In this document: in pieces, positions 8,417 through 16,129 of the stretch
How positions within the stretch are numbered: the first letter of the stretch is position 1
How the letters are laid out: every line of letters begins with the position of its first letter
Assembly (NCBI GenBank): GCA_025061975.1
Contig: JANXBB010000063.1
Span: 1 to 23,779, forward strand
Direction: 5' to 3'
Source: Caldifarciminota bacterium
GTDB taxonomy: Bacteria > Hydrothermota > Tepidihabitantia > Tepidihabitantales > CAIPLT01
DNA length: 23,779 nt
Made by a program: the position numbers and the translations under genes
The notes under the pieces: model-generated
Database searches by the model: none
What the model was told of the DNA's origin: nothing
What the model saw: the letters and a program-made list of their open reading frames with translations, nothing else

Positions 8417-9121
8417 ATGCCTGAGGTCTATGTTGGAACTTCTGGTTGGTTTTATTCATGGAATCCTGAGCGCACACTAGATTGGTATATTGCTAATTCT
8501 AAACTTAATTCCATAGAGCTTAACGCTTCTTTTTATCGCTTTCCGTTTCCGAATCAGATAAAAAGTTGGGCGAAAAAGTCTTTTGCGTTGCGCTGGGCAA
8601 TAAAAGTCTCGCGGCGCATTACCCATTTAGATAAATTTAATTCCGCAAGTTATGAAATCTGGCAGAGTTTTTATGAACTTTTTAGTCCTTTAGAGGATGC
8701 CATTGACTTTTATCTTTTTCAGCTTCCGCCTTCTTTTACTCCGGAGTCGCTTTTGGTATTAGAAAAATTTATTAAGAAAACAGATCTTAAAGAAAAGTTT
8801 GCCTTGGAGGTAAGAAATTCTAAATGGTTCAAAGACGAATATCTTTTATGGGCTAAAGACTTAAAAATCACCTGGGTTTCAATCTCTGCTCCTAAATTAC
8901 CTGATACAATTTATAATACAAACGGAATTGTTTATCTGCGGTTTCATGGTAAAGATCAGTGGTATCAATATTGTTATTCCAAAAAAGAATTAAAAGATTT
9001 TGTTCAACGGATCCTTAAAGTAGCCCCGAAAAAAATTTATGCTTTTTTTAACAATGACCAAGATATGCTTACTAACGCTCAAACATTTAAAAACCTTTTA
9101 GAAAAAGCTCTTAGAATTTAG
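8417..9121 (+). CDS. DUF72 (YecE-like) protein
   Basis: The 234-residue protein begins VYVGTSGWFYSWNPERTLDWY, the diagnostic DUF72 opening. SIELNASFYRFP, W-A-I-K-V-S-R-R-I-T-H-L, an FQLPPSF segment and the late VYLRFHGKD follow. The family adopts a TIM-barrel-like fold; its biochemical role is not established. The length matches the family. The start is ATG 8417; the preceding in-frame TTG lies in the expected transcription-start region. It is monocistronic as far as the sequence shows, with a gap of about 120 nt and a new promoter before the next gene. Confidence 0.92.
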   Translation: MPEVYVGTSGWFYSWNPERTLDWYIANSKLNSIELNASFYRFPFPNQIKSWAKKSFALRWAIKVSRRITHLDKFNSASYEIWQSFYELFSPLEDAIDFYLFQLPPSFTPESLLVLEKFIKKTDLKEKFALEVRNSKWFKDEYLLWAKDLKITWVSISAPKLPDTIYNTNGIVYLRFHGKDQWYQYCYSKKELKDFVQRILKVAPKKIYAFFNNDQDMLTNAQTFKNLLEKALRI

Positions 9122-9168
9122 CATTCTTTAAGCTTAAAACCTTAATACTTGACTAATTTTGCAAAATA

Positions 9169-9197
9169 TTGACAAAACCTTATAAGCGATATATTTT
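9169..9197 (+). promoter_or_regulatory. Promoter of the beta-propeller gene
   Basis: TTGACA (9169-9174) with TATTTT (9192-9197) at 17 nt, or TATATT (9190-9195) at 15 nt. Unlike most promoters here it leaves a leader of about 40 nt that contains G/C-rich complementary runs. Confidence 0.5.
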
Positions 9198-9205
9198 TAT
9201 TAAAA

Positions 9206-9237
9206 GGGGACTACGAACAGTTATTCCCCAAAGGGGG
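9206..9237 (+). promoter_or_regulatory. Leader with two alternative hairpins and the ribosome-binding site
   Basis: GGGGA (9206-9210) can pair with TCCCC (9225-9229). The same CCCC can instead pair with GGGG (9233-9236), which is the Shine-Dalgarno of the gene starting at 9243. The two pairings exclude each other, so the leader could switch between an open and a masked ribosome-binding site. The SD ends 5 nt before the ATG. Confidence 0.45.
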
Positions 9238-9242
9238 CATTT

Positions 9243-11582
9243 ATGAAATGGAGGTTACTATTAAGTTTTATCCCGCTAGTATTATTTGGTCAATGGCTTG
9301 AAACTACAATTCCGGTTCCAGATTTAGTGTACGGAGTTCAGAATCCTGAAGTAATTATTAAAAATCCCACAAACAACAAAATTTATATTGGAGGAACTGA
9401 CTGTATCCTTGAACTTGACGGTTATACTAATCAAAAGAATAGCCGTATTCCAATTGATGGAACAATTAAAGCGTTGTGTTTTAATCCGGCTACTAATAAA
9501 CTTTATGCAGGTAACGTATCTAATAATACGATTGCAGTAATTGAGGGGAATTTAAGCACCGTTATAACCATAATTCCGGTTGATACCTCACCACGCTGCT
9601 TAGTTTATAACCCAATTAATAATAAAATTTATTGCGCTAATTCCGAAAGTAATAAACTTACAGTTATTGATGGAACAACAAATCAGATAATTCGTTCAAT
9701 TCCAGTTGGTGGCTTACCAATTGCTTTACTAATAAATCCAATAACTAATTATTTATATTGTGCCAATTGCTCGGACAATACTGTTACGGTAATAAATACA
9801 CTTACCGACTCGATTATAACCACAATCTCAGTTGGAGCCATTCCACGTAGGTTAGTTTGTAATTTAATCAACAATAAAATTTATTGCGCTAATTACGGAA
9901 GTAGCTCGGTTTCAGTTATTGATGGTGTTACCAATCAGGTAATTGCTACCATATCGGTTAGAGATTATCCTTATCCGATGATTTGGTCTGCAACAAATAA
10001 TAAAATCTATTGCGGTGCTGATGGACAAATTTTAGTAATTGACGGTGCTACCAATCAAATAACCGGAACAGTTTCGATTAATGGATGGGCTCGGGACTTA
10101 GCATATAACACAATTAATAACAAAGTCTATTGTATTACTTATAACCAAATATCGATAATTGATGGTATAACTAATCAAATAGTAGCTATACTTCCTGTAG
10201 AAATTTATCCGCAGGAGCTTTTATACGACGAAACATGTAATAAAGTATATTGTACCCATCCATTACAGCATAATGTTTCTATTATTGATGGGGCTACTAA
10301 CCAAAAGGTTAATACCGTTCCGGTGGGCAATTTCCCGGTAGCGATGGAGTATAATGGATTTAATAATAAAATCTATTGCGCTAATTTCTTTAACAAAAGT
10401 ATCACCGTCATTGATGGGGCTACTAATAACATTATAACTAACATTCTAACCAATGTTGATCCTGCGGCATTATGTTATAATCCGGTTACTAATGAGATTT
10501 ATTGTGCAAATTATGGTTCGAATAATATAACTGTATATAATGGACTGAGCAATACACTTCTAGCAACAATTCCGGTCGGTGAAGGTCCTTGGGCATTAAC
10601 TTATAATCCAGTTAATAATAAAGTATATTCGGCAAATCTTCTCAGTAACAGTCTAACCGCCATTGATGGATATTCGCATGCTGTACTTAGCACAATCAAT
10701 GTTGGGGCGGGTCCTTGTGTATTAGCTTGTAACCCAACCAATAACAAAATCTACAGTGGTAATCGAATTGATTATACGCTATCAATAATTGATGCTCAAA
10801 GAGACAGTCTAATAATTACCCGGCCAATTTGGTACGAACCTAAAGCGCTTATTTATAATCCCAATAATAACAAAATCTATTGCAGTGATAATTGCGGCGG
10901 TAACTTGATTTTGGTAATTGACGGGTTAACTAATAATATTGTAAACATTATTCCTACAGATAATCTTCCTATTGCTATGGCTCTTAATTCTGCAACCAAT
11001 AAACTTTATGTTGCCTGTTATTACTCAAATAGTGTTATCGTTATTGATTGTGATACCGATGAGGTTGTTCGTTATTTAACTGTTGGGACTAACCCTTGTG
11101 CTTTACTTTATAACCCAATAACCAACAAAATTTATTGTGCTAATTACGGTAGCAATAATGTAACGGTTATTGACGGAGTATCAAACACAATAATTGCAAC
11201 AATTAATGTGGGAGTAGCTCCAAAAACTCTCCTTTTTAATCCTCAGCAAAATCGGATTTATGTCGCTAATTATAAAAGCGCTACCGTCTCGGTAATTCGA
11301 GATCTAACGCCCGGAATCGAGGATGAATTCTTTGCCCGTAATAATAAAGACTATAACTTCAAAGTTTATCCCAATCCGGCGTCATCGTATTTTACAGTTC
11401 AGTTACCGAAATCACACGGCGTAGTTAAAGTATTTGATGCTACCGGAACGGTTATTAAAACGGTTACGGCTACTGATTTCCCTAAAGTTAAGATCGTTAC
11501 TGATAATATTAAAAATGGCGTTTATTTCATAAAAACTGATAGCTCAAAGGAACTTTTAAAAATCACTATCGTAAAACAGTAA
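9243..11582 (+). CDS. Exported YncE-like beta-propeller repeat protein with T9SS-type sorting domain
   Basis: The 779-residue protein has a signal peptide (about 1-17, ending near FGQW) followed by 16 tandem units of roughly 42 residues. Their pattern is NPxTNKIYCANxxSNxVTVIDGxTNxIIxTIxVGxxPxAL, typical of YncE/NHL-like beta-propellers. Sixteen blades could form two or more propellers. Ten of the 16 units carry Cys directly after [IVL]Y, and the protein has more than twenty Cys in all, which is unusual for a secreted protein. The C-terminal 80 residues (YPNPASSYFTV ... GVYFIKTDSS) form a type IX-like sorting domain. Propellers of this kind usually act in binding; no enzyme motif is visible. 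It is followed by the selenoprotein candidates with a separate promoter between. Confidence 0.88.
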   Translation: MKWRLLLSFIPLVLFGQWLETTIPVPDLVYGVQNPEVIIKNPTNNKIYIGGTDCILELDGYTNQKNSRIPIDGTIKALCFNPATNKLYAGNVSNNTIAVIEGNLSTVITIIPVDTSPRCLVYNPINNKIYCANSESNKLTVIDGTTNQIIRSIPVGGLPIALLINPITNYLYCANCSDNTVTVINTLTDSIITTISVGAIPRRLVCNLINNKIYCANYGSSSVSVIDGVTNQVIATISVRDYPYPMIWSATNNKIYCGADGQILVIDGATNQITGTVSINGWARDLAYNTINNKVYCITYNQISIIDGITNQIVAILPVEIYPQELLYDETCNKVYCTHPLQHNVSIIDGATNQKVNTVPVGNFPVAMEYNGFNNKIYCANFFNKSITVIDGATNNIITNILTNVDPAALCYNPVTNEIYCANYGSNNITVYNGLSNTLLATIPVGEGPWALTYNPVNNKVYSANLLSNSLTAIDGYSHAVLSTINVGAGPCVLACNPTNNKIYSGNRIDYTLSIIDAQRDSLIITRPIWYEPKALIYNPNNNKIYCSDNCGGNLILVIDGLTNNIVNIIPTDNLPIAMALNSATNKLYVACYYSNSVIVIDCDTDEVVRYLTVGTNPCALLYNPITNKIYCANYGSNNVTVIDGVSNTIIATINVGVAPKTLLFNPQQNRIYVANYKSATVSVIRDLTPGIEDEFFARNNKDYNFKVYPNPASSYFTVQLPKSHGVVKVFDATGTVIKTVTATDFPKVKIVTDNIKNGVYFIKTDSSKELLKITIVKQ

Positions 11583-11599
11583 TCTATTGCATAAAACAC

Positions 11600-11628
11600 T
11601 TGACAAGGTTTTATAGTTTGTTTATCAT
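11600..11628 (+). promoter_or_regulatory. Promoter of the two candidate selenoprotein genes
   Basis: TTGACA (11600-11605), a 17-nt spacer and TATCAT (11623-11628) end 6 nt before ATG 11635. The good match independently supports initiation at 11635, upstream of the in-frame TGA, rather than at a start after it. Confidence 0.75.
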
Positions 11629-11634
11629 TAAAGC

Positions 11635-12678
11635 ATGAAAGTTTTTAATCTCTTTTTTCTATTAACTTTTTTAGGCGCACTAGTTTTAACTTACGGTGCG
11701 CAGCGTGTTGTAGTTTGCGAAGAACTTTACCAGGAAGGTTGAAGCTCTTGTAATCCAGCCAGTGGGACATTGGCTCAAATCTCTTATAACTATCCAAATC
11801 AAACTGCAGTAATTGAAATGCATATCTCATCTGCATATCCTTTATATTCTGCTAAAGCTCGTAATCGTATGCTTTACTTAAATCCCGGGACTAATTATAC
11901 CCCATGGCTTTTTATGGACGGTTACTCTTCAGGTTCAAATTATTCTGGTTGGCTATCACTAATTTTAGCTCGGGCTGCAGTACCAAGTCCAATCGCAACA
12001 CGCATTTCGGGAACATATAATCCTCAAAATCGCAGTGGAACAATTTCCCTCTCTTTACAGAGTGAAACCACCGCTACGCTCCAAGCTCGGGTTCTCTTTG
12101 TAATCACTGAAGACAGCATTTTCTATCAAGCACCAAATGGTGACAATCTCCATAATCATGTAGCGCGAGATTATATTCCGGATCATATTGGAACTCTTAT
12201 TGAACTCCGCGACACCTTAACCGTAAGTTATCCGTTTACTATCGCTTCAAACTGGGTAGCAGAAAAATGTGAAATAGTAGCAATTGTTCAGAACTCGGTT
12301 GCTGTCAATAATACCCGGGAAGTCTTTCAGGGCGCCAAAATTAAAGTCCGAGACTTGGCAATTGTTGGGCTTGAAGAAGCTCCTTCTGCGGTATCGCTGT
12401 GTTCTATAATAAAACAACGCTCTTTTATTGTTAATAACAACATTGTGGAGTTTATAATAAATCTACCGGACAATACTTTTTATAATTTAAAAATAATTGA
12501 TATATCAGGCAAAACTGTTTTAACTAAAGAACGACTTGCTCGGGGAAAAACTGAATTGGTTCAATTATCTCTGCCGGAAAATCTTAAAAGCGGCGTCTAT
12601 TTTTACTCATTAGAAACCAATACCTCCTTTAAACTTCAAACTGAACCAAGAGGAAAGTTTATTGTAATGAAAAATTAA
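11635..12678 (+). CDS. Candidate selenoprotein: exported Omp28-like thioredoxin-fold protein with in-frame TGA (U36)
   Basis: Read with TGA 11740-11742 as selenocysteine, this is a 347-residue protein. It has a signal peptide (1-22, ending TYGA), then RVVVCEELYQEG-U-SSCNPA at the mature N-terminus, a thioredoxin-like body (about 24-240) and a sorting domain (about 260-347, ending FIVMKN). Omp28-related proteins open with EEFTxxWCxxC. Here EE, five residues, U, two residues and C align so that U36 replaces the first Cys and C39 is the second. Later family-like parts include TPWLFMDG and NHVARDYIP. The only interruption is this TGA. A hairpin at 11757-11775 fits a bacterial SECIS. An ordinary call would start at TTG 11770 and lose the signal peptide and active site. 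Function: probably an exported thiol/selenol oxidoreductase (inference). A nonsense mutation is the main alternative. Confidence 0.78.
11757..11775 (+). promoter_or_regulatory. Candidate bacterial SECIS hairpin of the Omp28-like gene
   Basis: AGCCAGTG (11757-11764), loop GGA, CATTGGCT (11768-11775) form an 8-bp stem including one G-U pair. The stem starts 14 nt after the TGA and the loop begins 22 nt after it. The loop starts with G. This meets the usual bacterial SECIS description: a short stem just inside the coding region, loop roughly 16-37 nt from UGA, and a G in the first two loop positions. Confidence 0.65.
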
Positions 12679-12694
12679 AAAAATCAGAAATTTT

Positions 12695-14596
12695 ATGCAA
12701 AATCTAAAATTCGTTTTAATAGTTTGTTCTGTAGTTAACCTCTTATCGGCAGGTGAATTACTCACCAACGGCAATTTTGAACAACCGTTAGATATAGGAT
12801 GGTATAGCACAATTGTAACTGCGACATCTTATGATACAATTGACCGACAAACTTTTTTTCACCCCGATCCTGACTATGAAGTCCGAGTTAAAAAATATGA
12901 TGCAGTTTGTGCCAAAGTCTACCAGACGATCAGTATTCCGACAACCGATTTAGATTTCTCAGTAAACGCCAAACTATATGCTTATGAATATACGCCTACC
13001 GCCTCATATTGGGCTGCTGCAGCAATAATTCTTCGTTATCTTGACGACAACAATAACTGGCTTGGTGAAACTCGAATTACCTATAAAACACCTCACTCGC
13101 CTTGGATTAACACCAGCACGGTTCATTTAATTAATGCCCCAGATCCCAATAATTGGTATCAATACAATTTTAATCTTAATTCCGAACTTGCCAATCTTTC
13201 GGGCATCAACTCTTCAGCGATAAGAAAAATTCAAGTACTCTTAATGGACACTACGAACGGGTGTTGAAGTGGTCATTGTGAGGCGAGGGTCCTCGCCGAT
13301 GATATTTCATTAAGATATAATGGGCCTAATCCTTATTTAGATTTTATTCGAGCTAATGTTTACGACTCAACAGGTAATAATAATCGCCGCTTAGATCCGG
13401 GCGAGCTTGTTAATCTTACTGTTGTTTTCCGTAATATTGGAGGACAGGTTTTTAATAATCTATCAGCTCAATTAATTACGGCAGATCCTTACATTACTAT
13501 CATTGATGGCACATCATATTATGGACAGTTGCTAATCGACAGTATTAAAGAAAATTTTTTAGACCCATTTAGAGTTTATGTAAGTCCGTCTTCTCCTCCC
13601 GGTCGAACAGTTTTGTTTAAGGTTATCGTATCTGATTATAGTTATCTTGATACTTTTGAATTCACTCTTCCGGTTGGCCCGTACCATTTTCTTATTTGGA
13701 ACCCTGATCCAACCCCATCTTCTGGTCAAACAATCTATAACACTTTAAGTACTTTAGGCTATAATGGCCAAATTACTACGAATATTTTAACTGAACCGTT
13801 GGATTTATATCAATCCCTTTTTGTTTGTTTAGGTGTTTATCCTAACAATTATCGAATTTCAGCGAACAGCCAAGAAGCACTGAAAATTGTTAATTATCTA
13901 AATAATGGTGGTCGAGTTTATATGGAAGGAGGAGAGGTTTGGTATTATGACCCATTAGTTGGTGGCCACAACTTCAATAGTCTATTTGGACTTACTGGAA
14001 TAAGTGACGGTAGTGGAGATATGGGGCCTGTTGTAGGATTCGAGAATACTTTTAGTCGCGGTATGTATTTCAACTATGCCGGAGAAAACAATTATATGGA
14101 CCAAATCAATGCAACAACCGGCTTTTTAATTTTTAGAGACGGCAACAATAGTTATAATTGTGGTGTAGCTTATAATCCGGGAAATTATCGAACTATTGGA
14201 GTATCCTTTGAATTTGGAGGTCTAATTGATGGAATGCCGCCATCAACTAAAGCAATTCTTCTTGATTCGATAATGAAGTTTTTTGAAATTACCTTGCCTG
14301 GAATCGAAGAAAACTCGACTGCGATGAATGTCTCGGTTTCTCAAATTACATGTTATCCCAATCCTTTCTCGGTTGCTACAATTATCAAGCCGCTTTCCTT
14401 AGATATTTTAGGTATTAAAATATATAATGCCAATGGAGTATTGGTAAACAAAATAGAGTCTCCTACAAACTCCGGTAATTTCGTGTGGTATGGAACCGAC
14501 CAGACAGGAAAAAGTCTTCCTTCAGGAGTTTATTTTGTAGTGCCAATTAAACAAGAACATCAGAAGCCTTTACGAATACTTTTAATTAAAAAGTAA
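12695..14596 (+). CDS. Candidate selenoprotein: exported multidomain protein with in-frame TGA (U191)
   Basis: Reading through TGA 13265-13267 gives 633 residues. A signal peptide (about 1-19) precedes a carbohydrate-binding-like jelly roll (20-207, opening ELLTNGNFEQPLDIGW, closing RVLADDISL). An Ig/CARDB-like domain (about 208-325), a class I glutamine-amidotransferase-like fold (about 329-540, GGRVYMEGGEVWYYDP) and a sorting domain (about 550-633, YPNPFS ... SGVYFVV) follow. The TGA gives G-C190-U191-S-G-H-C195 in a loop before the last jelly-roll strand. The 87 codons between it and the next annotatable start contain no stop and encode the end of the jelly roll plus most of the next domain, so one gene is certain. 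A GC-rich hairpin at 13282-13297 fits a SECIS. It begins 16 nt after the previous gene, in one operon. A TGG-to-TGA or TGC-to-TGA mutation is the alternative. Confidence 0.75.
13282..13297 (+). promoter_or_regulatory. Candidate bacterial SECIS hairpin of the multidomain gene
   Basis: GGCGAG (13282-13287), loop GGTC, CTCGCC (13292-13297) form a 6-bp all-strong stem, which could close one more G-C pair. The loop begins 20 nt after the TGA. The GGUC loop resembles the AGGUCU apex of the E. coli fdhF SECIS. The stem is strikingly GC-rich for this AT-rich DNA and is written in codons the gene otherwise avoids (GCG AGG GTC CTC GCC), which suggests selection on the RNA. Confidence 0.7.
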
Positions 14597-16118
14597 TTTT
14601 ACTTATACTCACTAGCCCGAAAAAAATTCCCAACCCAATAATTCCACTTATGCCTAATGTAATTAGTTGATTAATAAAATTAAACGCCAGTATTTTCTTA
14701 CTAAGTAAAGAAAAAACCCAAAAACTTATGATTGCCGAAATTACTGCATAACAAAAAGTAAGAAGTACGACGCGATTAATTTGGGCGCTCCCCCAACTTC
14801 CAATTTTTTTCTTTAGAAAATAACTTAGTATTCCAAAATTAAGAAAAGCACATAATGAAGTTGCTAAAGGAAAAGTCCTAAAGCCGATAACTGTCATTAA
14901 ACTACGATTGATCAAAAAATTAACAACAACTATGCTTAAACCGACTAAAGCCGGAGTTTTTGTGTCTTTGAGTGCATAAAAACAAGCGGCAATACTTCGA
15001 ACGCCTGCTTGAGCAAAAATTCCTGGAGCGTATAACATTAAAGCTTGTGCTGTATATAGGGTATCTTGAGGAGTAAATTTACCGTGCTCGTAAATAATTC
15101 TTGTTATTGGAATAGCCAATGCTAAGAAAAGAGCAGAAATCGGAAGTGTAAGCAGTGAAACTAGTTTTAGCGCGTGTCGTAACTGTTCTTTTAAGACCTC
15201 AGAAGTTTCTTCAGCTACTTTTGAAGAAAATTCCGCTATTGCTACACTCCCCACAGCAACTCCAAAAAGTCCGGCTGGCAAGTGCATTATCCGATAGGCA
15301 TAATTTAAATAAGTAATGGAACGTTCTTCAAGAAAAGTTACAAGAAATGTATTTACAGCGAAATTTATCTGATAAGAAGCTAAACCTAATATTGTGGGAA
15401 TCCATAGCATCAAAACTCTTCTCAGTTCCGGATCTTTAAAATTGACATAAAACGAGTATTTAAATCCTTTCTTAATAAGACTTGGAATCTGGATTAAAAA
15501 TTGAAAACAAGCACCAATTGTTACTCCATAAGCCATTCCTAAAATAGGCTCATAATTGTGATTAACAAAATAACGATAGCTAAAAATTGCCACTAAAACC
15601 GAGCCAAGATTAAATAATGCTGGTGCTAGGGCTGGAAGAAAAAAATCTTTAAAAGCATTTAACACCCCCATAGCCCAACTTGCTAAAGCTACAAACAACA
15701 GGAAAGGAAGCATAATTCGAGTAAGTGTCGAAGTTAACTCCTGCTTTCCTGAAACTTCTTTAAATCCGTATGCAAGAACCTTCACTAGTGCGGGAGCAAA
15801 AATCATACCCAAGACAACGATCACCCCTACTACAATAAACAACGTGTTAAAAACATTGGATGCAAATCGCCATACTTCTTTTCGATCTTTTTTCACTAAA
15901 TTATCAACAAATGTTGGAACAAATGCTGAAGAGAGTGCACTTTCAGCAAATAGATCGCGGAACAAATTAGGAATTCTAAATGCAACTTGAAAAGCATCGG
16001 TGGCAAATCCGGCACCAAAAAGATAAGCAAACACTGATTCTCGAATAAGTCCTAAAATCCTGCTGATTAAAGTGCCCGCAGTAAAACTACCAACTCGCCG
16101 TGTAAACTTATCAAACAT
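14586..16118 (-). CDS. murJ: Lipid II flippase MurJ (MviN)
   Basis: The 510-residue polytopic protein of the MOP superfamily moves lipid II across the inner membrane for peptidoglycan synthesis. The N-terminus FTRRVGSFTAGTLISRILGLIRESVFAYLFGAG is diagnostic, with the conserved Arg residues of helix 1, and AFRIPNLFRDLFAESALSSAFVP follows. About 14 hydrophobic segments can be counted. The late LPxxL-type motif is present as LMLYAPGIFAQAGVRSIAACFYALKDTKTP. I chose ATG 16118; one codon upstream is a TTG. It lies 11 nt downstream of comM. Its 3' end overlaps the 3' end of the convergent multidomain gene by 11 nt. Confidence 0.97.
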   Translation of the reverse strand: MFDKFTRRVGSFTAGTLISRILGLIRESVFAYLFGAGFATDAFQVAFRIPNLFRDLFAESALSSAFVPTFVDNLVKKDRKEVWRFASNVFNTLFIVVGVIVVLGMIFAPALVKVLAYGFKEVSGKQELTSTLTRIMLPFLLFVALASWAMGVLNAFKDFFLPALAPALFNLGSVLVAIFSYRYFVNHNYEPILGMAYGVTIGACFQFLIQIPSLIKKGFKYSFYVNFKDPELRRVLMLWIPTILGLASYQINFAVNTFLVTFLEERSITYLNYAYRIMHLPAGLFGVAVGSVAIAEFSSKVAEETSEVLKEQLRHALKLVSLLTLPISALFLALAIPITRIIYEHGKFTPQDTLYTAQALMLYAPGIFAQAGVRSIAACFYALKDTKTPALVGLSIVVVNFLINRSLMTVIGFRTFPLATSLCAFLNFGILSYFLKKKIGSWGSAQINRVVLLTFCYAVISAIISFWVFSLLSKKILAFNFINQLITLGISGIIGLGIFFGLVSISKITF

Positions 16119-16129
16119 CAATTTTTAAT

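Noticed and set aside
9243..11582. Tandem DNA repeat or CRISPR-like array
   Set aside because: The periodicity is about 126 nt, is coding and diverged, and reflects beta-propeller blades.
11770..12678. Gene starting at TTG 11770
   Set aside because: It would lack the signal peptide and the active-site segment although its sorting domain requires export; the promoter points to ATG 11635.
11740..13267. TGA reassigned to Trp, Gly or Cys throughout the genome
   Set aside because: The VTT, OmpA-like, RpsP, RnhB, YraN and Mfd frames end in TGA at family-typical C-termini or at ATGA overlaps, so TGA is read as stop generally.
11635..13528. Both TGA-containing genes as simple pseudogenes or assembly errors
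   Set aside because: Apart from one TGA each there is no frameshift or other stop, both TGAs sit in Cys motifs with suitable hairpins, and promoter and operon spacing are intact. It remains the main alternative and is stated as such.
13529..14596. Independent gene starting at TTG 13529
   Set aside because: It would start in the middle of an Ig-like domain without promoter, Shine-Dalgarno or signal peptide; it is in frame with the upstream ORF.
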